NCBI GenBank assembly: GCA_028283765.1
Contig: JAPWJY010000008.1
Span: 496,001 to 560,000, forward strand
Length of the DNA: 64,000 bases
Reading direction: 5' to 3'
Origin: Parvibaculaceae bacterium
GTDB taxonomy: Bacteria > Pseudomonadota > Alphaproteobacteria > Parvibaculales > Parvibaculaceae
The notes beneath the pieces were generated by a model. It ran no database searches and was not told the DNA's origin. It saw only the letters and a list, made by a program, of their open reading frames with translations. The stretch's first letter is position 1, and each line of letters begins with the position of its first letter. The position numbers and the translations under genes were made by a program. Below, piece after piece: positions 44,628 to 55,714 of the stretch.

Positions 44628-44628
44628 G
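44592..44628 (+). terminator. Intrinsic terminator of the sRNA candidate
   Basis: Perfect arms 44592-44601 and 44608-44617 with a GTAACA loop, then a T-rich tail (TCTTTCTTTT). It is not positioned after any protein-coding gene on this strand, which supports a separate RNA gene. Confidence 0.8.
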
Positions 44629-44659
44629 ATCAACGTTACCCGAGGCCGTTTGCGGCGCG

Positions 44660-45616
44660 TCAGCGCCCCGCGTCTTCTTTCGGGGCGAGCGTCGACACCC
44701 AGTCGATGGCGGCCAGTTCCGCGCAGAAGCTCATCATGTCCTGCTTGAGCTTCTCCATGCCCTGATTGCGCTCCTGGCGGGCCTCGTTCATGTAGAAAGC
44801 GCGGTTGATCTCGATCTGGAGCGCATGCAGGTGGCGCTGGGGGCGGCCGTAATGCTCGGTGTTGAAGCCGCCCGCATAGGGCAGGTTGCGGGCCACGGCA
44901 TAGCCCATGCGCCGCAATATGCCTTCTGCCGCATCGGTGATGCTGCGGCTGCAGGAGGTGCCGTAACGGTCGCCCAGCACGATTCCCGGCCGTTCGGTGC
45001 CCCTGTCGTCATCGGCCGGGCCGCCGATGGACGGCATGGAATGGCAATCGATCAGGATGGCGCAGCCGAAGCGGTGCAAGGTCTGCTCCAGCAGGTCGCG
45101 GAGCGCCGCGTGGAAGGGCATGTAAAGCTGGCGGATGCGCCGTTCGGCTTCAGCGTAGGGCAGGGGATTGCGGTAGATTTCCAGCGATTCGGCGACCACC
45201 CGGGCGATGGTGCCAAGTCCCCCCGCCACCCGGGAGGACCGGGTGTTGACGTGTGGCGGCAGCGGATCGGCGAACATGGCCGGGTCCAGCTCATAGGGCT
45301 CGCGATTCGCGTCGATATAGGAGCGTGGGAAATGGGCGTGGATGAGGGGTGCGCCCAGTTTCGTCACCCCGGCGAAAATCTCTTCCACGAAACTGTCCTC
45401 CGAGCGGCGCAGGGTCAGCGGATCGAGATTGGCGGCGCTCAGGAAGGATTCAGGGTAGGACCGGCCGCTGTGGGGCGAGCAGAAGACGAACGGCACCTTC
45501 TGGCGCCGGGGCTGCTCGATCGTGAACGGCGTCTCGAAAAGGCGATTCTCGGCAGGTCCGCTGTCGCTTGAGCAGGCCGGCGCGGGCTCGATGTCTGGAG
45601 GGTTCGTGAGGTCCAT
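44660..45616 (-). CDS. N-formylglutamate amidohydrolase family protein
   Basis: A 318-residue Zn-dependent hydrolase of the HutG/N-formylglutamate deformylase family, last step of one histidine-degradation route. Key segments are VPFVFCSPHSGRSYPESFL, EIFAGVTKLGAPLIHAHFPRSYIDANREPYELDP, AILIDCHSMPSIGG (metal His) and RNLPYAGGFNTEHYGRP, ALQIEINRAFYM. No other hut genes are nearby, so a different N-acyl amino acid may be the substrate. The start is uncertain: ATG at 45616 is taken, though a GTG at 45676 is also possible. Confidence 0.88.
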   Translation of the reverse strand: MDLTNPPDIEPAPACSSDSGPAENRLFETPFTIEQPRRQKVPFVFCSPHSGRSYPESFLSAANLDPLTLRRSEDSFVEEIFAGVTKLGAPLIHAHFPRSYIDANREPYELDPAMFADPLPPHVNTRSSRVAGGLGTIARVVAESLEIYRNPLPYAEAERRIRQLYMPFHAALRDLLEQTLHRFGCAILIDCHSMPSIGGPADDDRGTERPGIVLGDRYGTSCSRSITDAAEGILRRMGYAVARNLPYAGGFNTEHYGRPQRHLHALQIEINRAFYMNEARQERNQGMEKLKQDMMSFCAELAAIDWVSTLAPKEDAGR

Positions 45617-45812
45617 GGGTGCTGTGAGCTGTGCCGGTCTGGAGGCTGGTTGGCGATCTTCCCTTAAGCCTATCACGACCTGCGCAGCGGCGGAACGTCA
45701 GGTGCTTCCGCTTGTGCGGGATCGTGAAGAAGCACCCTTGTCATCCCTGTTCGATGCCGATATACCCTCCCGCACAGACGAACCGGGCCCCAGCGGCCTG
45801 TTTCAGGCTCTG

Positions 45813-45887
<75 letters not shown>

Positions 45888-45929
45888 TCTACCTCTAAAA
45901 CCTCCGCACGATTCCTGTATTGCAGCAGA

Positions 45930-47216
45930 TCATGCTGATTGCAGCAGGGCCACCGTGCCGACGCCGCCGTCGGCGCAGATGCTGACGATGGCGAGGGTGC
46001 CGGAAGGCCGGGCCGCCAGTTCCTTCACCGTCTGGCTCAGGATGCGCGCGCCGGTCGCCCCGAACGGGTGGCCGATGGCGAGGCTGCCGCCGTTGGGATT
46101 GAGGCGGTCGCGCGGGAAAAGGCCGAAATCCTGATCGACGCCCGCCTTGTCCCTGAGGAAACTCCGGTCCTCCAGCGCCTTGATGTGGCAGAGCACCTGG
46201 CCTGCGAAAGCCTCGTGAATTTCCCAAAGGCCGATGTCGTCATAGCGCAGGCCGCGGCGCGCCAGCATTTTGGGGATGCTGTAGGCGGGGGCCATCAGGA
46301 GCCCTTCCGTCTGGATGTCGACTGCGCCCAGTTCCCAGTCGATCAGCTTCACTCTCGGCAGCGTATCGCCCAGCCGCTCGAGACCCTTCGTGGTCGCAAC
46401 CCACAATCCACCCGCGCCATCCGTCAGCGGCGTCGAATTGCCCGCTGTGAGCGTGCCTTTTCCGCTGGTCCGGTCGAACGCGGGCGAAAGCTTTGCAAGT
46501 TTTTCCAGCGTCGTGTCCGCCCGGGCGATCGAATCCTTCGCCAGTTCCGGCAGAGGCAGCACCAGATCGTCGAAAAAGCCCTCGTTCCAGGCTTTCACGC
46601 AGTTCTGATGGCTGGCGAGCGCCAGTTCGTCCTGCTCGGCGCGGCCGATGGACCAGGTCTTGACCATTTCCTCGGTATGCTCGCCCATGCTCTTGCCGGT
46701 GGTCCGGTTGGCGACGCTGGGGATATGGAGCCGCACGTCGCGGAGCTGAAGCTCCATGACCTTGCTGATCTTCTGGCCGAGCGAGCGCTGAAGCTGGAAC
46801 TGGCGCAACCAGTCCGACAGTTTGTTGTCGAGGCCGATCTGGACATGGCTCATGCTCTCGACGCCGCCGGCAAGGGCGAGGTCGCGGCCCCGCCCATCGA
46901 GCATCTGCGCGGCTTCAAGCGCCGCCGCCATGCTGGTCGAACAGGCCATGATGGTGGTGAAGGCGGGGATAGTCGGATCAATGCCTGAATCGAGCAGCAC
47001 CTCCCGGGCAATGTTGCTCCAGCCCAGATTGGGCGCGACGGCGCCCCAGATCAGGAAATCGGGCCTTGCCTTGGTGCGCTCGACCATGGCGCGGACGACC
47101 GGCACGGAAAGCTCAATGGCGTTTTTCGGGTTGAGAGCGCCATCCACCTTGGCGAAAGGGGTGCGGAGCCCCGAAACGAGCCAGCGTTCATTTTGGTCAT
47201 CGAGTGCGGCGTTCAT
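45930..47216 (-). CDS. Acetyl-CoA C-acyltransferase (thiolase)
   Basis: A 428-residue FadA/FadI-type thiolase, the last step of beta-oxidation. The active-site Cys is in TTIMACSTSMAAALEAAQML, then NGGSLAIGHPFGATGARILSQ (His) and the second Cys in SICADGGVGTVALL. The start at 47216 has GGAGA 6 nt upstream; a GTG at 47237 is an alternative. It is next to a DUF1499 membrane protein and an acyl-CoA ligase and complements the FadB/FadJ-type enzyme at 11947-14025. Its length of about 430 suggests the FadI-like subgroup. Confidence 0.94.
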   Translation of the reverse strand: MNAALDDQNERWLVSGLRTPFAKVDGALNPKNAIELSVPVVRAMVERTKARPDFLIWGAVAPNLGWSNIAREVLLDSGIDPTIPAFTTIMACSTSMAAALEAAQMLDGRGRDLALAGGVESMSHVQIGLDNKLSDWLRQFQLQRSLGQKISKVMELQLRDVRLHIPSVANRTTGKSMGEHTEEMVKTWSIGRAEQDELALASHQNCVKAWNEGFFDDLVLPLPELAKDSIARADTTLEKLAKLSPAFDRTSGKGTLTAGNSTPLTDGAGGLWVATTKGLERLGDTLPRVKLIDWELGAVDIQTEGLLMAPAYSIPKMLARRGLRYDDIGLWEIHEAFAGQVLCHIKALEDRSFLRDKAGVDQDFGLFPRDRLNPNGGSLAIGHPFGATGARILSQTVKELAARPSGTLAIVSICADGGVGTVALLQSA

Positions 47217-47308
47217 ATCGTCTCTCCAAGGGTTCACTTCCGGAACTGACTATGATCTGGGGACGGCGGGACGGGCATTCAACGGTGTTCAGACGGGCAA
47301 CAGCAGGC

Positions 47309-48088
47309 TCAGGCCGGATTCACTTCCGTGACCAGCGGCCCCAGCTCCAGCCGCAATCCATGGAAAAAATCGCGGATATGGTTCGCGTTGGCGCCAAGGT
47401 CGGTCTGGCCCACACGCGAGACGGAACGCATGTCGATGGAGATGAGCCCGCTCGGGTCCTCGGCCAGGCGGATCACGATGTCGTCCCTGAACGCCATGAT
47501 GCGGCTTGTCGCCGTCGCCTCGATGATGCCCGTTTCGGGATGCACGGCGTTGATCTCCCAGCCCTGTGCCTTTGCCACCTCAAGCGCCCTGGCGAAGATT
47601 TCCTGCCCGTCTCCCCGGGCGTACATCGTTTTCAGATCGGGGTAGGCGCGCATCTGAAGCTCGGCGAGGTCCGGCGGGTCGAGGCGGTCGAGCGGGTTGG
47701 CGACACTGCCGCGCAAGGGCAGGGCGGCCTCGAACGTGGGCGGATTGCGCAGGTCGGTGCTGATGTCATGAATGCGCGGCACCTTGGCCCCTATGGCGAT
47801 GGCCTGGGCGATGGGCGCGGAAATGGCCAACCCGAGCAGGAGGCCAAGGATGGCCTTGCCCATGCCACGCTTAGAGCCGAGCAGATTGAGCAGGATCGCG
47901 ATCAGGGAGACGATCAGCCCGAGCACCCCGATGGCGCCGCCGAGTGCAAGGGCCGAGATCGACAGGCGGAACTCGACGAGTTCGAGCCGGCTGGAGAGGA
48001 TGGCGGCCGCGACGACAAGGAAGCCGATAATGCTGATGGTGAAGCCGAGCGTCGCAACGAAAGAATTTGCCCTGCCTTTACGCGCCAT
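47309..48088 (-). CDS. DUF1499 membrane protein
   Basis: A 259-residue protein with three likely membrane helices at the N-terminus (FVATLGFTISIIGFLVVAAAIL; ALALGGAIGVLGLIVSLIAILLNLL; ILGLLLGLAISAPIAQAIAIG) and a C-terminal DUF1499 domain (PRIHDISTDLRNPPTF, GIIEATATSRIMAFRDDIVIRL, SRVGQTDLGANANHIRDF). The function of the domain is unknown. The charged Arg and Asp residues are conserved in the family. AAGGAAA precedes the ATG. It lies between a thiolase and an acyl-CoA ligase on the same strand, though gaps of 92 and 33 bp leave operon membership uncertain. Confidence 0.85.
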   Translation of the reverse strand: MARKGRANSFVATLGFTISIIGFLVVAAAILSSRLELVEFRLSISALALGGAIGVLGLIVSLIAILLNLLGSKRGMGKAILGLLLGLAISAPIAQAIAIGAKVPRIHDISTDLRNPPTFEAALPLRGSVANPLDRLDPPDLAELQMRAYPDLKTMYARGDGQEIFARALEVAKAQGWEINAVHPETGIIEATATSRIMAFRDDIVIRLAEDPSGLISIDMRSVSRVGQTDLGANANHIRDFFHGLRLELGPLVTEVNPA

Positions 48089-48121
48089 ACCGGTTTCCTT
48101 GTCCTGTCGTGTCGATTTGAA

Positions 48122-49762
<1,641 letters not shown>

Positions 49763-49982
49763 GGGATATTTCTCCTGTAACGTTTGTTCCCTTCGGGGCA
49801 TGTCTCGGCAAGCGGGGATATGCCTCTTCTTTGCGGCCAGTCTAGTGGCTCCGCCGCTGCGTCACAACGGGCGTTTGCCGGGCTGGCCGGAGCGTGATCC
49901 TTCTTGCCGGATCGCTCTCCTCCCCTTCTAATCGCAAAACCATCTTCCAAACATAAAAACGAACGGTCCGGGGGTTAAGGAT

Positions 49983-51443
49983 ATGGGTACGGAACTGCAT
50001 TTTTTGTCGGCGGCGGCGCTGGCCCGCGCGATTTTGCGCCGCGAGACAAGCTCTGTTGAGTTGCTGGAGCATTTCGAGGCCCGGGTCGGGACGTACAACC
50101 CCGGGATCAACGCCATCGTGGCGACGGATTTCGACGCCGCGCGGGATCTGGCCCGGGCGGCCGACGAGGCGCTGGCGCGCGGGGAAATCTGGGGGCCGCT
50201 GCACGGCGTGCCCATGACCATCAAGGACGCCTTCGAGGTGCAGGGCCTGCCTTCGACCGGCGGCATCCCGGCCCTGAAGGATCATGTGCCGGAGGAAAGC
50301 GCCGTCGCGGTGGACCGGCTGGACCGGGCGGGTGCGGTCATTTTCGGCAAGACCAACGTGCCTTTCGCCTCGGGCGATCTCCAGACCTACAACGACATCT
50401 ACGGCACCACGAACAATCCCTGGGATGTGACGCGCGGGCCCGGCGGCTCCTCGGGTGGGGCGGCGGCGGCGCTGGCGGCCGGGCTGACAGGGTTCGAACT
50501 CGGCAGCGACATCGGCGGTTCGATCCGGACCCCCTCGCATCTTTGTGGCGTCTTCGGCCACAAACCCACCTTCGGCATCGTGCCGAAGCTTGGCCACCTC
50601 CCGCCATTGCCGGGCGCACTGGCTGAAAGCGATCTCTCGGTCGCGGGGCCGCTCGGCCGCAGCGCGGAGGATCTGGCGCTCGGGCTTTCCATCGTCGCCG
50701 GTCCCCATGGCGCGGAGGCCAATGGCTGGTCGCTCGCGCTGCCGGAGCCGCGCGCGGTGATCCCCGCCGAACTGCGGGTCGCCGTCTGGATCGAGGATCC
50801 CTATTGCGACATCGACCGGGAAAGCGCGGGCCTGCTGATCGAGGCGGCCCGGGCGCTGGAAAAGGCGGGCGCGCGCGTCGACTGGAAGGCGCGGCCGGAT
50901 TTCACCCTGGCCGAGTCCGACGATATTTACCTGCAACTGCTCCATGCGGGCATCACCACCGGCTTTCCCCCGCATTTGCGGCAGAGGCTGACCGCCCAGG
51001 CCGCGACGCTGGACGCGGACGACCGGAGCCATGAGGCCCAGCAGGCGCGCGGGGCGGCCATGAACTTCATGGACTGGCGCGTGCTGATCGAGCGCCGGGC
51101 GCAGCTCAAGGCGAAATGGAGCGACTTCTTCCGCGGTTATGACGTGGTGCTGGCGCCGGTGCTGATGCAGCCCGCCTTCAAACATGACCAGAACCCGACC
51201 TGGTCGAAGCGAAAGCTTTTTGTTAACGGCATCGAGCGAAACTATATGGACGTGCTCACCTGGGCCGGGCCGGCCGTCGTCGCCCATCTGCCCGCCAGCG
51301 TCGCCCCGGTCGGGCTCACGGGCGAGGGGCTGCCGGTCGGTATCCAGATCATCGGTCCGCTCTATGGCGATTTCACCACCATTGCGGTCGCCGCCATGTT
51401 CGAGGAAATTCTGGGCGGCTTCCGGGCGCCGCCCGGCTATTGA
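49983..51443 (+). CDS. Amidase (amidase-signature family)
   Basis: A 486-residue amidase-signature hydrolase. The Ser-cisSer-Lys triad: Lys in VPMTIKDAFEVQGLPST, Ser in the Gly-rich GPGGSSGGAAAALAAG, and the second Ser in ELGSDIGGSIRTPSHLCGVFG. Such enzymes hydrolyse aryl or aliphatic amides; the substrate is unknown. It resembles general amidases rather than GatA, and no gatB or gatC is adjacent. It precedes a class III aminotransferase by about 130 bp. Confidence 0.92.
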   Translation: MGTELHFLSAAALARAILRRETSSVELLEHFEARVGTYNPGINAIVATDFDAARDLARAADEALARGEIWGPLHGVPMTIKDAFEVQGLPSTGGIPALKDHVPEESAVAVDRLDRAGAVIFGKTNVPFASGDLQTYNDIYGTTNNPWDVTRGPGGSSGGAAAALAAGLTGFELGSDIGGSIRTPSHLCGVFGHKPTFGIVPKLGHLPPLPGALAESDLSVAGPLGRSAEDLALGLSIVAGPHGAEANGWSLALPEPRAVIPAELRVAVWIEDPYCDIDRESAGLLIEAARALEKAGARVDWKARPDFTLAESDDIYLQLLHAGITTGFPPHLRQRLTAQAATLDADDRSHEAQQARGAAMNFMDWRVLIERRAQLKAKWSDFFRGYDVVLAPVLMQPAFKHDQNPTWSKRKLFVNGIERNYMDVLTWAGPAVVAHLPASVAPVGLTGEGLPVGIQIIGPLYGDFTTIAVAAMFEEILGGFRAPPGY

Positions 51444-51573
51444 GAGGACTGTTTAATTTATCGAACAGGCTGCGATCATCGAGGCCGCCGGCGCTTTGAC
51501 AGGCCCCGGCGGCGACGCGCATAGTGTTCGCGATCCTCATCAATTAGCGTCAGCTTGACGAAGGAGTGCTCAG

Positions 51574-52959
51574 ATGAGCCTGTCCAATGCCGCCGTCCGC
51601 GATATCGAAACGGTCCTGCATCCCTATACCAATCTCGATAGTTTCCGAACATCGGGACCGACGATCATCGAGCGTGGCGAAGGCATCTACGTCTGGGACT
51701 CCGAGGGCAACAAGTACATCGAGGGCATGGCGGGCCTGTGGTGCACCTCGCTCGGCTACAGCGAGAAAGAGCTGATCGAGGCGGCGCACCAGCAGTTCCA
51801 GCAGCTGCCGTTCTCGCATGTCTTCGGCGGCAAGAGCCATGAGCAGGCCTCCTCGGTCGCCGAGAAGCTGAAGGCGATTTCGCCCCATCCGACCTCGAAG
51901 GTCCTGTTCTGCGGCTCGGGTTCCGAGGCGAACGACCAGCAGGTCAAGCTTGTCTGGTACTACAACAACGCCCGCGGCCTGCCGAAAAAGAAGAAGTTCA
52001 TCTCCCGCCTGCGCGGCTATCACGGCGTCACCGTCGCCTCTGCAAGCCTGACGGGCCTGCCCGCCAACCATACCGATTTCGACCTGCCGATCGCGGGCGT
52101 CCGCCACACCGATTGCCCGCACTATTACCGCTATGCCCATGAGGGCGAGACGGAAGACGAGTTCACGACGCGGCTCGCCGGCAATCTGGAAAAGATGATC
52201 ATCGAGGAGGATCCCGATACGGTCGCGGCCTTCATCGCCGAGCCGATCATGGGCGCTGGCGGCGTGATCATTCCGCCGGAGGGCTATTTCCAGAAAATTC
52301 AGGCGGTCCTGAAGAAGTACGACATCTACTTCATCGCCGATGAGGTGATCTGCGGTTTCGGCCGGACCGGCAACATGTTCGGATCCGAGACGTTCGGCAT
52401 CAAGCCGGACTCGATCTCGGTCGCGAAGGCGCTGTCCTCGGCTTATATGCCGATCGGCGCTGTCACCATTGGCGAGGACATGTATCAGGCGATGCTGGAC
52501 GAAAGCCGCAAGATCGGCACGTTCGGTCACGGCTTCACCTATACGGCCCATCCTGTCGCCGCCGCCGTGGCGGCTAAGACGCTGGAAATCTACGAAAAGC
52601 GCAACATCATCGGCCATGTCCGCTCCATCGCGCCGAAATTCGAGAGCCGGGTCGCCCGCCTCGCCGATCATCCCCTCGTCGGGCACGCCCGCGCCAAGGG
52701 CCTCATCGGCGCTGTCGAGCTGATCGCAGACAAGGGCTCGAAGCGCGCCTTCGATCCCAAGGCGGCCGTCGGCCCCAACACGCAGAAGATTGGCGAAAAG
52801 AACGGCGTGATCCTGCGCGCGGCGGGCGGCGACATCATCGCCTTCTGTCCCCCGCTGATCATCACGGCCGAGCAGATCGACGACATGTTCGACCGGGTCG
52901 AGCGCACGCTCGATCAGGCGGAAGCCTGGGTCACGAAGGAAGGCCTGCGCCAGGGCTAG
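51574..52959 (+). CDS. Class III (omega) aminotransferase
   Basis: A 461-residue PLP-dependent omega-transaminase. The pattern WCTSLGYSEKELIEAAHQQF and FCGSGSEANDQQVKL, then YHGVTVASASLTGLP, matches aminotransferases that use amines such as putrescine, beta-alanine or 2-aminoethylphosphonate analogs with pyruvate. The PLP-binding Asp is in IADEVICGFGRTGNMFG and the Schiff-base Lys near residue 285 in DSISVAKALSSAYMPIGA. It ends before a strong terminator. The substrate range is not fixed by sequence. Confidence 0.93.
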   Translation: MSLSNAAVRDIETVLHPYTNLDSFRTSGPTIIERGEGIYVWDSEGNKYIEGMAGLWCTSLGYSEKELIEAAHQQFQQLPFSHVFGGKSHEQASSVAEKLKAISPHPTSKVLFCGSGSEANDQQVKLVWYYNNARGLPKKKKFISRLRGYHGVTVASASLTGLPANHTDFDLPIAGVRHTDCPHYYRYAHEGETEDEFTTRLAGNLEKMIIEEDPDTVAAFIAEPIMGAGGVIIPPEGYFQKIQAVLKKYDIYFIADEVICGFGRTGNMFGSETFGIKPDSISVAKALSSAYMPIGAVTIGEDMYQAMLDESRKIGTFGHGFTYTAHPVAAAVAAKTLEIYEKRNIIGHVRSIAPKFESRVARLADHPLVGHARAKGLIGAVELIADKGSKRAFDPKAAVGPNTQKIGEKNGVILRAAGGDIIAFCPPLIITAEQIDDMFDRVERTLDQAEAWVTKEGLRQG

Positions 52960-52986
52960 AAATTCTGTTGCCTGAATATTGACGGG

Positions 52987-53018
52987 AAAGCGGCGGGCAT
53001 AATCCCGCCGCTTTTTTT
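52987..53018 (+). terminator. Intrinsic terminator after aminotransferase
   Basis: AAAGCGGCGGG-CATAAT-CCCGCCGCTTTTTTT: 8-bp GC stem extended by A-T pairs, then T7. A textbook rho-independent terminator. Confidence 0.92.
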
Positions 53019-53052
53019 CGCCAGTGTGGCGATGGTCCGGCAAGAGGGTTCC

Positions 53053-53472
53053 ATGCGCGAAATTCGTTATCAGCTCCTGTTTGAAGGCCGCGTCACGCCC
53101 GACGATGAGATGGGCATGAGCATGAGCCTTGAGGCGCGGGCGCGGTTTACGTCGGCGGCCGAGGCGGTTTTCGCGGAAGGGGCCCCGCAGGCCGTCTACA
53201 GGGCGCAGGTGGAAAATGCGCCGGATGGATCATTCTCCATAAACGGGACGTTGCTCTTTGGTGGCGGCACCCTCACCGTCGAAGCGGAGGAGCCGCGCCT
53301 GTTGATCGAGGTACCGGGCGAGGCCATCCATCTGGCGACGGTTTCCCTCCGGATCACGGCGGGAACCGGGGCTTTTGCCGGTGCGAAGGGGCGTATCGCC
53401 TCGGTTTTCACCGTAGGCGAGGACGGCAGCTTGCGTGACAGCCAGTCCGGCGTCGTTTTCCTCGCCTCCTGA
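53053..53472 (+). CDS. Small beta-rich protein, AOC-barrel-like
   Basis: A 139-residue protein not firmly recognised. The start MREIRYQLLFEGRVTPDD follows AGAGG; an earlier ATG at 53026 would overlap the terminator tail. Alternating strands and the segment LRITAGTGAFAGAKGRIASVFTV recall the G-T-G-x-F-x-G-A-x-G signature of allene oxide cyclase or dirigent-like barrels and DUF3224-type proteins. Such barrels bind hydrophobic ligands. It has no signal peptide. The next gene is an acyl-CoA synthetase. Confidence 0.6.
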   Translation: MREIRYQLLFEGRVTPDDEMGMSMSLEARARFTSAAEAVFAEGAPQAVYRAQVENAPDGSFSINGTLLFGGGTLTVEAEEPRLLIEVPGEAIHLATVSLRITAGTGAFAGAKGRIASVFTVGEDGSLRDSQSGVVFLAS

Positions 53473-53555
53473 GCGCTTCAAGTCCGTGCTCGCTCTTTCC
53501 GCCATCCGGTTCTAGGCTTTCTCCAACAATAACAATCACATTCTGGGAGGAAGTG

Positions 53556-55106
53556 ATGGTTGGAGGCTGGGTGCGCTCGGGCGAGCGCGTCGTGGAGGGA
53601 TCTGTTCTTCATGAAAATGCGGCGCGGGCCGCGTCAGGGTTCGAGTCGCTGGGGATCGGAGCGGGCGACGTCGTCGCGGTCTATCTGCGCAACGATTTCG
53701 CCTTTCTGGAGGCGAGCGTGGCGGCCGGGCTGGTCGGGGCCTACTCGACTCCGGTCAACTGGCATTACACGCCGCAGGAGGCGGACTATATCTTCACCAA
53801 TTCGGGCGCGAGCGCCATTGTCATCCATGCCGATCTCTATCGCGGCATCAAGAGCGCCATCCCCGGGAACGTGCCGGTCTTCATCGTCGAGGTGCCGCCT
53901 GAAATCTGCTCCGCCTACGGCATAGACCCGGCGCTCGGCGCGGTGCCCGAAGGCGCCACCAACTGGAGCGAATGGCTGTCGGGGTTCGAGCCTAAACGGA
54001 ACGTGGCGGCGGATGCGCCGGGCTCGATGATCTACACCTCGGGCACCACGGGCCACCCCAAGGGCGTGCGCCGGATGGCGCCGACGCCGGAACAGGCGGC
54101 GGCGTCCGCCCGCGTCGTCTCGACCGTGATGGGCTATAGCGGCTGGTCCGACCATCCCGCCGATATCGTCACGGTGGCGACGGGCCCCATGTATCATTCT
54201 GCGCCCAATGCCCATGGCCTTCTCGCCTTCAGGCTCGGGGCCAGCATCGTTCTGCAACCGCGCTTCGATGCGGAGGAACTGCTCGCCCTGATCGAGAAAT
54301 ACCGCGTCACGCACCTGCACATGGTGCCGACCATGTTCGTGCGGCTGCTGAAGCTGCCTGACGAGGTGAAGCGCAAATATGACCTGTCGTCGCTGCGCTT
54401 CGTGGTGCATGCCGCCGCACCCTGCCCGGTGCACGTGAAGCAGGCGATGATCGAATGGTGGGGGCCGGTGATTTATGAATATTACGGCGGTACGGAAACG
54501 GCCGCGGTCGTGTTCTGCACGTCGCAGGAATGGCTGGCGCATCCCGGAACAGTTGGCCGCCCGCTCGAAAAGGCGCAGGTGCGCGTCATCGACGTCAACG
54601 GGGACGAACTTGAACGCGGCGCGACCGGAGAGGTGGTCTGCCGGATCTCCGACCTCGCGGATTTCACCTATCATCGCGACGACGAGAAGCGCCGCAATTC
54701 GGAAAAAGGCGGTCTGATCGCGCTTGGCGACATCGGCTATCTCGACCAGGACGGCTTTCTCTATCTGTGCGACCGGGCCAAGGACATGGTGATTTCGGGC
54801 GGGGTCAATATCTATCCCGCTGAAATCGAGGCTGAACTGCTCAAGATGCCGGGCGTCGCCGACTGTGCGGTGTTCGGCATTCCCGACGAGGAATTCGGCG
54901 AGGCGCTCTGCGCCGTGGTGCAGAGCCAGCCAGGCGCGGAACTCACCGAAGCCGGGGTGAAGCAGTTCCTGCGCGGCCATGTAGCCGGCTACAAGGTGCC
55001 CAAACTGGTGGATTTCCGTCAGGAACTGCCGCGGGAGGATTCCGGGAAGATTTTCAAGCGCAAACTGCGGGAGCCCTACTGGCAGGATGCCGGGCGTTCG
55101 ATCTGA
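53556..55106 (+). CDS. AMP-binding acyl-CoA synthetase
   Basis: A 516-residue ANL enzyme. The nucleotide-binding A3 motif is MIYTSGTTGHPKGVRRMAPT, A5 is YEYYGGTETAAVVF, A7 is IALGDIGYLDQDGFLYLCDRAKDMVISGGVNIYPAEIEAELL, and the C-terminal Lys is in PREDSGKIFKRKLREPYW. It activates an aliphatic or cyclic acid with ATP to a CoA ester. A GGGAGG at 53545-53550 sits 5 nt before the ATG at 53556. It lies before the MarR gene and may belong to the same adaptive response, although it has its own start signals. Confidence 0.93.
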   Translation: MVGGWVRSGERVVEGSVLHENAARAASGFESLGIGAGDVVAVYLRNDFAFLEASVAAGLVGAYSTPVNWHYTPQEADYIFTNSGASAIVIHADLYRGIKSAIPGNVPVFIVEVPPEICSAYGIDPALGAVPEGATNWSEWLSGFEPKRNVAADAPGSMIYTSGTTGHPKGVRRMAPTPEQAAASARVVSTVMGYSGWSDHPADIVTVATGPMYHSAPNAHGLLAFRLGASIVLQPRFDAEELLALIEKYRVTHLHMVPTMFVRLLKLPDEVKRKYDLSSLRFVVHAAAPCPVHVKQAMIEWWGPVIYEYYGGTETAAVVFCTSQEWLAHPGTVGRPLEKAQVRVIDVNGDELERGATGEVVCRISDLADFTYHRDDEKRRNSEKGGLIALGDIGYLDQDGFLYLCDRAKDMVISGGVNIYPAEIEAELLKMPGVADCAVFGIPDEEFGEALCAVVQSQPGAELTEAGVKQFLRGHVAGYKVPKLVDFRQELPREDSGKIFKRKLREPYWQDAGRSI

Positions 55107-55147
55107 CGGGCGCGCGCCGGGACAGAAAGAACTTGCATGGCTTATAA

Positions 55148-55160
55148 TAAGTTATACTTA
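55148..55160. promoter_or_regulatory. Candidate MarR operator
   Basis: Perfect dyad TAAGT-TAT-ACTTA about 38 bp before the MarR start, overlapping or just after a TATAAT (55143-55148). MarR dimers bind short AT-rich dyads near the -10 and autorepress, so this is the likely target. Confidence 0.5.
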
Positions 55161-55198
55161 GTTGTTCCGAATGGTCGGTAATTCTGGAATCTGGATTC

Positions 55199-55684
55199 AT
55201 GGCTGACGACCCCCCGGAGCGCCGGTTCGGATATGTGCTGAGTGAATCCTCGCGGTTGTTGCGCAGGGTTTTCAACGGGCGCGCGCAGGCGACCGGGCTC
55301 ACGCTGGCGCAATGGCGGGCGCTGTCGCGCATCGCGCACCATGAAGGCCTCAATCAGGTCTCGCTGGCGGAGCTGCTGGAAATCCAGCCCATCACCGTCG
55401 CCCGGCTGGTGGACAGGCTGGAGCAGTCCGGCTGGGTCGAGCGCAGGCCCGATCCGGCGGACCGGCGGGCGCAGCGCCTGTTCCTCACGGCCGAGGCCGC
55501 GCCGCTGATGGAGCAGCTCTGGGGTTTTTCCGACGAGGTGGCCCGGATCGCGCTTGACGGGCTCACCCCGGGCGAGCGCAAACAATTTATCGAAATGCTG
55601 GCAAAGGTCAGCGCCAATCTGGGCGCCGCCGCCGGGTCGGAGGGCACGCTGGTGTCGCCACGGCCCCTTGCCGTAGAAACCTGA
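55199..55684 (+). CDS. MarR-family transcriptional regulator
   Basis: A 161-residue winged helix-turn-helix protein. The recognition helix region is VSLAELLEIQPITVARLVDRLEQSGWVERRPDPADRRAQRLFLT, with the wing at DPADRRAQ. Dimerising helices flank it. MarR proteins repress efflux genes and lose DNA binding when they bind phenolic drugs or lipids. It is directly upstream of emrA-emrB-like genes, with 30 bp between, so it almost certainly controls them. A TAAGT-TAT-ACTTA dyad lies before it. Confidence 0.94.
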   Translation: MADDPPERRFGYVLSESSRLLRRVFNGRAQATGLTLAQWRALSRIAHHEGLNQVSLAELLEIQPITVARLVDRLEQSGWVERRPDPADRRAQRLFLTAEAAPLMEQLWGFSDEVARIALDGLTPGERKQFIEMLAKVSANLGAAAGSEGTLVSPRPLAVET

Positions 55685-55714
55685 AAACAAGACACCAGGA
55701 ACAGAGACGTAACA

